Assembly (NCBI RefSeq): GCF_000485595.1
Contig: NW_014577623.1
Span: 91,742-111,741 of the forward strand
Direction of reading: 5' to 3'
DNA: 20,000 nt
Origin: Priapulus caudatus
Taxonomy: Eukaryota; Priapulida; Priapulimorpha; Priapulimorphida; Priapulidae
Positions within the stretch are counted from its first letter, which is position 1; each line of letters opens with the position of its first letter. Below, in pieces: positions 1 to 9,200 of the stretch. The notes under the pieces were generated by a model. The model worked only from the letters and a program-made list of their open reading frames with translations, had not been told where the DNA came from and searched no databases. A program made the translations under genes and the position numbers.

Positions 1-57
1 TTAGGGTTAGGCGTTATAGGATTAGGTTAGGTTTCGTTTAGTTAGGTTAGGTTAGTT
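1..57 (+). repeat. Degenerate interstitial telomere-like repeat, left block
   Basis: TTAGGG and TTAGG units are mixed with variants (TTAGGCG, TTTAG). The G-rich strand reads into the window, so this is not a left chromosome end, which would read CCCTAA on this strand. A T-run follows at 55-67. Confidence 0.75.
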
Positions 58-402
58 TTTTTTTTCTTTAAGTGCGAGTAGTCATATCCTAAGTGTCTAG
101 TAGTCATATCAATCGCCATCTAACTGCCGCTGTGCGTTTTCTTGGTGGATATATGTTTCTATTGCCACCGACCTGCATCGCGGTGATGTCATGTACTCAG
201 TGTGACGTCAGTGCCTAGACGAATCACGCACGCACCATCCACTGTATGATCATAGGGCACAACATAATACATCATTCGACGCGAACCAAAATAGCGCAGC
301 GCGTAAGGCGCGAACGATTCTTCTTGAGTGATGGTCGAATCCACATCTGTTAATATTTTTATTTTCTATTTTCTATCTTACCATTTAACCTTTTTGCGCG
401 TT
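58..402. other. Gene-free spacer between telomere-like blocks
   Basis: No coding potential was seen. It holds a CRE-like TGACGTCA within GTGACGTCAGTG (202-213) and TCACGCACG (224-232). Both recur as reverse complements at 646-657 and 632-640, on the far side of the second telomere-like block. The part around 245-275 also resembles 660-690 directly (GATCA, GGGCA, AACATAAT in the same order), so the spacer may be part of a degenerate repeated unit. Confidence 0.45.
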
Positions 403-547
403 AGTGTTAGTGTTAGTAATATGTTAATTAAATTAATTAGGGTTAGGTCTAGCTAGGTTAGTTAGGGTTAGGTTAGGTTAGGTTAGGATAGGGTTAGGGT
501 AGGGTTAGGATAGGCGATAGCGGTTAGCGTTAGGGTTAGGGTTAGTG
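403..547 (+). repeat. Interstitial telomere-like repeat, second block
   Basis: A degenerate run of TTAGGG, TTAGG and GTTAGGGTAGGG variants, densest at 438-545. Orientation is the same as the block at 1-57. The mixture of 5-, 6- and 7-base units indicates an old, mutated internal tract rather than an active telomere. Confidence 0.8.
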
Positions 548-1527
548 GTTTGCATCAGGCGTTGGTGCGTGATGTAGCCATCAGCAGCTAGGCTGTATGC
601 CATTCAACTGTACTTCAGAGATAGCGAGTTCCGTGCGTGACGGTACACTGACGTCACGCGATCAGTCGGGCATAGAACATAATCACCCGTTTTCTTCAGT
701 CCGTACTGCACGCGCATGCGCAATATCTCTCAAAGGGAATAATATTTTGCAAAGATTATGCTTTTAATATGAAGAGCAGGTATTCCAAATAAGATTTTGT
801 ATGATAAAATTCTATCACTGATCTCTCTTAAGAAATAGGAGATAATATAATATTATATGTACGTATATTTCAAACTTTCATGAAAATGGGAGCAGTAAGC
901 ATCACCACCGGGAAAACCTCTTAAGATGATGGGAGTGATAGGTATTACCTCATGGCAAAACGGTTTCATGGCGCATAACGTGTTGATTAGTTCGGCGATT
1001 GAAAGCTCGATTGAAACTGTCGCCGGTTAAGACTGAATAAGCTGCCAACAATGAGAATGTTTCAGGGAATTACTAGTCAACCGAGTGTACGGCGCCGGGG
1101 TGAAGAGGACGAAGAAGGATTCTGCGTTTGCAATAAATTATCGGGTGAGGCACTACGGTACTTGGTATCATTCTTCGCATAAGGCTGAACTCGGCCCTTC
1201 AACTTCAAGTTCGATACACAATTGGTTCTGTCTAGGTTCTCTTCCTTCCGATTAGAAAAATAAAAGCTTTGCACCAAAAGCTTTTATTAACCTAGTTTAT
1301 AAAGGTTGTGGATCTTCTCTTTCTTCAAATTATCGCCCAATATTATTTACGTCTCTGGTGCGAGGTGGGTTTCTAAAAACTATCAATAATTGAGAGGTTG
1401 TTTTGGCTCAATTTCAACTTGATTGTGTTCTCCTCTTCGACTTCCGCCCCCCCCTCATATCATCAGGCCTTGAAGCAATATTTCAACTGTAAACAGCACG
1501 CTTGCCGCCTATTGCTCGTTACACTTA
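548..1527. other. Unassigned intergenic sequence
   Basis: No supported gene. The only open frame of note (1277 to 1077, minus, 66 codons) has no recognisable motif and a serine/arginine low-complexity end. The sequence becomes AT-rich around 780-870. I see nothing else I can support. Confidence 0.5.
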
Positions 1528-2158
1528 CAGGGGGTCGAAATTAGCGGATATCCCGATATCCGCGGGGATACCAGATTCTGTGGGATACCAAGATTTCAAT
1601 GCTTAGTTATCCCGCCGATAGTAAAAAAAACGTCATAATCCGGTGTGGTTTTGCAGTTATTCAACTTTAACGGCAGCGCATCTGAGCAAGGCTGACAGCG
1701 CGTGGTCGCGCCCTTACGTACTAATTTACTATGTCACACATCAGCGTTTTTATACAGCAGCATAGCATATTGCAAGCGCGAAAGCGTGGCAGATGTTGAT
1801 CAAATTGTGAACATGTGTATACATGTATCATGATTGTATCAATCGCAACCAGACAATCGTCTAGACAATACGTACTGCAGTGTACTGTGGAGGCGTATGT
1901 GTATATATCTATGTTAAAATGGAAATGCTCACGAATGCACTCAGCCCACTATATGATAGACGCGGGAGCGAGATTTTTATATAATAATTACATTACATAT
2001 AATAATTTTCAAGCGTATTATGCATATTCAAGATTTGGATACCAACATTGTTGAATTACTATCCAAAAAAATCCGGATACCAGATCTTTTGGGGGTACCA
2101 GATTTCAATACCTGGTATCCCGAATGGATACCATATAAAGATCTAATTTCGACCCCTG
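1528..2158. mobile_element. Non-autonomous hAT-like TIR element
   Basis: The left end CAGGGGGTCGAAATTAG (1528) is matched by the inverted right end CTAATTTCGACCCCTG (ending 2158), apart from one extra G on the left. The CAGGG...CCCTG ends are typical of the hAT superfamily. Sub-terminal blocks rich in GGATACCAGA occur near both ends (about 1555-1620 and 2068-2130). Flanks share only ACTTA, not a clean 8-bp target duplication, so the superfamily call is tentative. No transposase frame is visible; the 79-codon frame at 1815-2054 looks incidental. Confidence 0.6.
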
Positions 2159-2636
2159 ACTTACACATAATATATAGTTATATATATATTATGATGTAAG
2201 TGTACGCGCAATGGCGGCGGCGTGTGTTTACAGTTGATATGCTTCAAGTGCCTGTGTTCGTATCCACTTTCTCCAGCTAAACTGTTCAGGGCAGGTGAAA
2301 ATTGGCATGCCCTCTGCTGCTATTATTGCATATTTCAAGATTTTGGATACCAACATTGTTGAAATTACTATCCAAAAAAATCCGGGATACCAGATCTTTT
2401 GGGGGGATACCAGATTTCAATACCTGGTATCCCGAATGGATACCATAATAAAAATCTAATTTCGACCCCTGACTTACACATAAATATATAGTTATATATA
2501 TATTTATGTGTAAGTGTACGCGCAATGGCGGCGGCGTGTGTTTACAGTTGATATGCTTCAAGTGCCTGTGTTCGTATCCACTTTCTCCATGCTAAACTTT
2601 TCAGGTCAGGTGAAGATTGGCATGCCCTCTTGCTGG
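2016..2636. repeat. Imperfect tandem duplication of about 310 bp
   Basis: Copy A (about 2016-2318) and copy B (about 2321-2636) are near-identical. Each has the transposon right end, a T/A-rich palindrome and a segment containing AATGGCGGCGGCGTG. Copy A differs mainly by single-base losses, with a few substitutions (for example CAGGGCAGG against CAGGTCAGG). The transposon right end therefore occurs twice, ending at 2158 and 2471. Confidence 0.85.
2472..2515. repeat. Perfect 19-bp hairpin beside the transposon end
   Basis: ACTTACACATAAATATATA (2472-2490) is the exact reverse complement of 2497-2515, with a 6-base loop GTTATA. It begins on the base after the duplicated transposon terminus. The equivalent in copy A (2159-2203) is imperfect. 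It could be a cruciform-forming AT palindrome or a second nested foldback. Confidence 0.8.
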
Positions 2637-2729
2637 TTCCAAGGATGTATTAGGTGGCCCCAATGCATTTTCGCAATGTGCGACATGTGCAAATGTGCAA
2701 ATGTGGACAGCTGTTCTATCCTTGGGCCC

Positions 2730-2965
2730 TCTTGCTTAATGAAGCCTGTTCGTAGCCCTCGATCATCTGAGCGTGGTCAATGCTTTCGACATGTGCTATC
2801 ATTAAATGATCCCTTTAAGTTTAACTTCTTTGTTTCTGTCATTCCATAATGGAATTCTCTTCCTCTTTGGTTAATTGCAAAATTGAAGCTTTTTCTGCTG
2901 CTATCCGCACTGTTGATGTGCTTATCAACTTTGTCTCGCTCCATCTTTGATGTACTCCCCTGGAC
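2730..2965 (+). mobile_element. Decayed LINE-like reverse transcriptase 3' end
   Basis: Conceptual translation gives an arginine-rich stretch, then FKFNFFVSVIP, a stop, then WNSLP. Many LINE ORF2 proteins end with a similar block (phenylalanine-rich, then IP.WNSLP) followed by a short helix. The stop before WNSLP and frame changes after it show it is broken. The open frame feeding into it starts at 2514, inside the duplicated segment, so that start is probably accidental. The family is not resolved, and a chance match is possible because only the last 60-70 residues would remain. Confidence 0.4.
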
Positions 2966-3221
2966 TTTCAAGACTAATGTTTATGTGGTATCATATAAGT
3001 TTTGACACGACATTCATTGAATAAATGCTCTTTATTTCCACGAAATTGTAAACAATTTGCAAATAATTTTCAATTTGCATCAGATTGTGATTGTCATATG
3101 TTACCGATTACTATAGTTTTAAAGTTGGTATCTAACTAAGAATACTACAATGGACACACATCCGCACACCGCCATAGCATCGTGTAGTATTGCACATTGG
3201 TAGCCTAGGTTAGAGGGGTTT

Positions 3222-3235
3222 GTGTCCTTAGTAAC
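3222..3235 (+). promoter_or_regulatory. X-box-like (RFX) motif abutting the DNAJC2 start codon
   Basis: GTGTCCTTAGTAAC is an imperfect palindrome resembling the RFX X-box (GTNRCC-NN-RGYAAC), with a mismatch in the left half-site. It ends on the base before the ATG at 3236. A close relative, GTTCCCTTAGCAAC, lies upstream of TRMU at 14577. A role in transcription is inference; at this position it could also be 5' UTR. Confidence 0.3.
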
Positions 3236-6200
3236 ATGCTAGCCACTCCCAGTGCATGCCCGACTACTATTTATATGTGCCAAACTTTGTGCCACACAGT
3301 GCCTGAACCGAGGCAGGTGGAACCCGTTGGGAGATGGTACGAAGCGTTCTGCCTCCGGCAGCGAGGGCGCCATCATAGCCACTCGCGCACATCTTTTCAC
3401 AACAGCTCAGGTGAGCATGACGGCTTGGAGGAGGTGGAGGATGAGGATGAGGATGAGGATGAAGTGGAGACTGGTGAGGAAGATGCTGACGAGGTCAACT
3501 ACCTGAAGAACCTTGATCCGAAATTATGGAAGGTTTGTGGATGCGTACAGACAGCCACACGCACATGCAGATGCACAGATGCGAACAGGCACACACATAT
3601 GTAATCAGGCACGCACACACGCCCATGTATGCACAAACACGCACACACACCCATGCACGAACAAACACACACACTACTCTGATACACGAACACTTGCAGG
3701 TAAGGCCAAACCAAAAAATAGGTGTGTTTCCGGTCGACCGACCGTCCCTAGATTATTAGGGCCGACCCTAAACTTTTTTAACCAAAAAAAAAGAAAAAAA
3801 GTTGTTTAATTTGAAATATTCAATATTAAAACAGAATACAAAAGAGGAATCCTATTTATAACCTGTAAGATGTCGAATTAGCAAACACCTGTAAAATTGT
3901 ATTAAAAAAAAAAATCCCTACCTACCTACCCTACTTCAATGCAATAGGAAACACACCTATTTTTTTTTGGCTTAAACATGCACGGTCTAAAGTTCGGGCA
4001 ATAACCTTGATATGTGGCATTCAACTTTGACACAGCTTGACTTCAGTATGTGTGCTATCATTCCATATTCCATGATGTGTATTACAATGTTCACTACCTA
4101 CAATGCTGAAACCAACTTCATGTTCCAGAGAGGTTACGCTGCTACTCTCCATACTAAACTAATTTTGAGCTGTAACCAATGTAAAATACATTTGCTCTCG
4201 CAGGAACAAGATCACTACAGGGTGCTGGGTCTTCGAGAAACCAGATACAAGGCCAGTGATAGTGACATCAAGAAAGCCTGTGAGTTCCTCAAATGATTCT
4301 GTTGCATGCATACGTGGACTAGAGAAAGTGCGAGAAGTATCTAACTCATCCAATCTAAATAACGTGTGCAATAAGGCCGTGTATTCATACAGTAACGTCT
4401 GCACAGTTTAACTCGAGTCGTCTTCTCCATTCTACCAAATTAAGAGGAATTTTCTCTATGTTCACCTCGCATGCAGATAAACGCAAAGTACTTCTCCATC
4501 ATCCCGACAAGCGGCAGGCGAAGAGGGCGGTCAGTGAGGATGATGATTACTTTACCTGTATTACAAGAGGTGAGCAAAGGTTGCGCGAAGCAGTTACGTG
4601 CCTCTTGCCGTATGTACATAATTGTACAGTGTGTTTGGATGGGGGGGTGGGTGTAGAGAGCACGTGCAAATGTGTGATGATGCAATGATACAATAATACG
4701 TGATCCATGTACATCTGTTAATATCTGTGAGTGCTAATCGTTAGGGGTGTAATCTGTATTTTAAATACTGGAAATATACATACGTACATCTATCTACATT
4801 GTACTCATACACGCTTACACAGATAAACTCACACAAACACATGCACACACGCACACTGTGCACGCATAAAAGTGGACACGCACATACACATGCGCACAAA
4901 CACGCACGCATGCACACGCGCAAATGTCGCGCGCACGACTTATCTAACCGCTCGCTCGTCTCTCGCTCCTCATGTCAGCGTACGAGATCGTTGGCAACCC
5001 GGTGAAGCGGCGCGCGTATGACAGCGTAGACCCGGAGTTCGACAGCGCCATTCCTTCGACGAACGCTCACAGCCGCGAGAACTTCTACGAGACGTTCGAC
5101 GCCGTGTTCTTTGAGAACAGCCGGTAAGACGCGGACGCTGTGCGAACGTTGCGCGAACAGACGTGCGGTCGACGTGTTCTTCGAGAACAGCCGGTAAGAC
5201 GCGGACGCTGTGCGAACGTTGCGCGAACAGACGTGCGGTCGACGTGTTCCTCGAGAACAGCCGGTAAGACGCGGACGCTGTGCGAACGTTGCGCGAACAG
5301 ACGTGCGGTCGACGTGTTCCTTGAGAACAGCCGGTATGACGCGGACGCTGTGCGAACGTTGCGCGAACAGACGTGCGGTCGACGTGTTCTTCGAGAACAG
5401 CCGGTAAGACGCGGACGCTGTGCGAACAGACGTGCGGTCGACGTGTTTGCGGATGTTTTGCTGGGGCGATCACGCGTCGTAGAATGTCAGAAGTTCATTG
5501 GATTTGGTGATGTCGAACGTAATTTTATAAAGCTACATTGAAATATTTTACCTGTTAGCGAAGGTCAAGAAACTGTCATTAACAGGTCAACATATTTATG
5601 TTTATAGAAGTAGAGATAATTTCTAGATCATAGAATGGCTTCACAGAGGAGCTATAGCATCTACATTTTCACGGGCCTTGTTGTAACATATTATCCCGAC
5701 GGTTTCCTGTTGGACACCCTAACCGAATCCAGCATGTCAGCAGTAGGTGGTTACTTGATCAAAGCATGTATTGCAACACCGTGCACGTAGCATGGCTGTG
5801 CGTGGGGCGTGTGGGTGTGCACACTCAGCAACCCGTGTCTCTCCTTGCAGGTGGTCGGTGGACCAACCAGTTCCTCAGCTAGGAACCAACAAGTCAACGT
5901 TTGAGGAGGTGGATAATTTCTATAGCTTTTGGTAAGAGCATCTACAAGCTAATAAATCTATTTTAATATGGTCGAATCAAAAATTGATTATAAAATAGTG
6001 TGCATACATGCTACATGTAACATACTGCATACATTTCTATTGCATCTGAGAGACAATAAAACTTGCCTCATGTAAAGGTTTGTTCACTAATCATTGTTGG
6101 ATGGATACGAGGCCACAATTAAAAAAATCGTTGCTTGCCCTCACATGACCCAGGCTGAAAAGTTTGGGTAGGTAGGTAGGCTTTCTTTCTTTTTTTGAAA

Positions 6201-9200
6201 ATGTTTGAGTCGGCCCCTTTTTGGCAGGTTGGTCGGGTGAGGGCAAACAAACAATATTTTTATTATGGCCCGAGGTATAATCTCGCAGCAGGCCTCGAAT
6301 TAAGCGACGAGAGGGGCAAAGCAATTTTTTGGGGGCATGTGAGAAATCGCCTTGAATTTTCTCTAAAATGAATGGGCACCGAGGCAATTTTAAAAGGCAT
6401 CAAGGCAACTCTCACAATTTGAGAAGGGCACCAAGGCCATTGTTATGGAAAACTTTGTGTCATCGTATGAATTCTACTAAAATTTCTCTAAATTTACTGC
6501 ACTTAGCAAGCTACACACCGTACAGATCACTGGCCATTCTTTCGCGAGCGTCGTTTCCCGCGCTTTAAATCGCACGCGGGCCGAGTCCGGGCGTGCAGCA
6601 TTTAAATATTCGTGTTCTACCACGGGCATACACAGGTGCACTATTTAGCGATCGTCTACTGGCAGCGGTTGGCAGCAATACCACGTTATTGTTTTTGCCG
6701 CCGGGTAGACTGGTATCCGGCCTCACGCTCTGCTAGAGAATGTACACGCTCTGCGACAAACAGTGCGGCCGCGAACCAGTCTAGCCAGAGGCAGAGGCAC
6801 CGACGGCAATTACAGAAAAGGGCAAGGCAGGTCACTGCCGTCGGTCGGGTTGGATTTTCAGGGGCAGTACGGCGATTGATAGGGGCACCGCCGGCAATTG
6901 CCGTCGGTGCCGTCGGTTAATTCGAGCCCTGTCTCGCAGCCTTGAAAATGGACCTTCTACATTTGGAGATGTTTCGCCTTTTTTGTGGGAAATTCAAATC
7001 AAGCCACGCAATGTTGTCCATCTGTAGTTTATTATATTTGAAAGACACCCAGCAGACTTCTTAGTAGTAACATGTTTCTGTGACGCCTTCCTGCATAATT
7101 CGAACTACGCTAATTTCTACCTTCTGAATTCTCCTAAAAACTGCTGGTGGTATGTTTTGCCTTTGAGTTAGGAACACCGGTTGAGACGCTGTCGTTGCCG
7201 AATCCGCTTAAAGTGATTACGTCACCGCGAATATTAAAAAATAAAAACAATATTTCCACTTTTTCACAAAATATAAGTAATTCTGTTTACATTTTATGGT
7301 TGAATTGCTGCATTATACTTCCTATTTTACTATATTGTTCGATGTGAACATACACTCGTGACCCATACATCGCCCATAGCAAGCAATTAATGTTAGACAA
7401 CATTAATTCAAATCGTCCAGGTTTTTTGGATTTTTAACTAGTTGAGAAACAATCTTATCAGGTAAGAATTTGACGATTTGTTTAGTCCCGTTAGTTCTTA
7501 CTTTTAATGTAAAAAAATGGGAATTTTTTTTTACAGATTTTACCATAGAAAATTCGTGACGTAATCCCTTTAACGCTGAGACATCGTTGCTTGCGCAGGT
7601 ACGACTTTGACTCGTGGCGAGAATTCTCGTACGAGGACGAGGATGACAAGGAGAAGGGAGAGAACCGCGACGAGAGGCGCTGGATCGATAAGAACAACCG
7701 CGTGGCGCGCAAGGAGAAGAAGAAGGAGGAGGTGGCGCGACTACGTACCCTCGTCGGTGAGTACCTAGTACTGCCCATCTTTAACGTCGTAGCTCGACTG
7801 CATCGAGTGATAAGCTACATGGGCTAGTGGCAGTGGATCTATGTCCTGCAGTCACAGGTCAGGTCTCCACTTTTCACACGTCTCACTGCACTGCCTCCTG
7901 TAATGTTAACGTCAACCATAACCCACACACGAGGGTAGCACGGTGGATCTGCGCCGCATAGAGACGGTCTAGACCGCTTTCCTTGTTTTGTATAAAAATC
8001 GAGATATTTCTAAAAATAATGATTTTTAACTAAATTACTGACTCTTTCTATTTCAAATTATTTATTTACCCGGCCATTCGGCAGACAACGCGTACGCCTG
8101 CGACCCTCGAATTCAGCGTTTCAAGGATGAGAAGAAGCAGGAGAAAGAGGAGCAGAAAAGAGTGAGACAGGAGGCAGCCAGAGGGAAGATGGAGGAAGAG
8201 AAGCGGGTGAGTCTGCCGTCATTCACGCTGCTGCCACACAATCTGCCTGAGCAAGATAACCATGCTTTCGCCATGGTTACCGTTCCTAGGTCATTCAAGA
8301 TGGACCACTTTATGCATGTTTTTTTCTGCGCGTGGACGACTAAATTTCGTCTTTGCGGCAATTCGTTGACGAGCATTATCATTAGAGCGTCCTATCGCAA
8401 CAACAATTGGCTAGAGCTGCCTGTCAGTCATGCCAGAAGGATATGTCAGTTGGCAGTGATAACTGAGCCAGTAGAACACTTGTCACAGCCGTTAATAGTT
8501 ACGATATCATTGGTCTAAAATGTCATCATATTTCATGCTAAGTGTCGTGCAAAAATTTAGACATTTTTGACATGATGATGGTCAATTTGATATGATTATG
8601 AATATGATTATTAGTATAAATTATTTATGATATTTCTGGAAAAGTGGTCTAAGCATCTTACCTTACGATAGTCACTGTCAACTATGTATGATGTTTTATG
8701 ACAACTTGCCTCTGACATCTCTCTCTCTCTCTCTCTCTCATTCGCCGTCCGCAGTTAAGGGAAGCTGAGCGGGAGGAGGCGAGGCGCATCAAGCAGCAGG
8801 AGGATGAGGAGGCACGCGCGCAGGCCGCCGTCGCCAAGCGGCAGAAGGACGCGCAGAAGAAGGTGCTGAAGAAGGAGCGAAAGAGCCTGCGCTCTGCCGT
8901 GAAGGACGCCGACTACTTCGTCGCCGCCGACGACGACGCGACGCGGCTCGCCAACATGGAGGACGTCGAGATGCTGTGCGAGAGGCTGGAGATGGTCGAG
9001 CTGCAGGCGCTGAACGAGACAATCGCCGCGGGCAACGCGGCCGCCGCGCGGGACGCGTTCAACGAGCAGGTGGGAGACGTGGGAAGGAGAGATGATGTAG
9101 GGGGGTGAGATAGAGAAGGAGAGGGAGAGACAGCATGAAGAGGAGAGGGAGAGAGAAGGAGATGGAGAGACAGCATGAGCAGGAGAGGGAGAGAGAAGAA

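Noticed and set aside
1-57. Chromosome end (telomere)
   Set aside because: The G-rich strand runs into the window, the repeats are degenerate and unique sequence follows; a left end should read CCCTAA on this strand.
1815-2054. 79-residue gene inside the hAT-like element
   Set aside because: No transposase motif, AT-rich codons, and it runs into the duplicated transposon end.
5140-5541. 133-residue arginine/cysteine-rich repeat protein (and the 167-residue frame on the other strand)
   Set aside because: Both are translations of the 70-bp minisatellite in DNAJC2 intron 4, with no start context or family signal.
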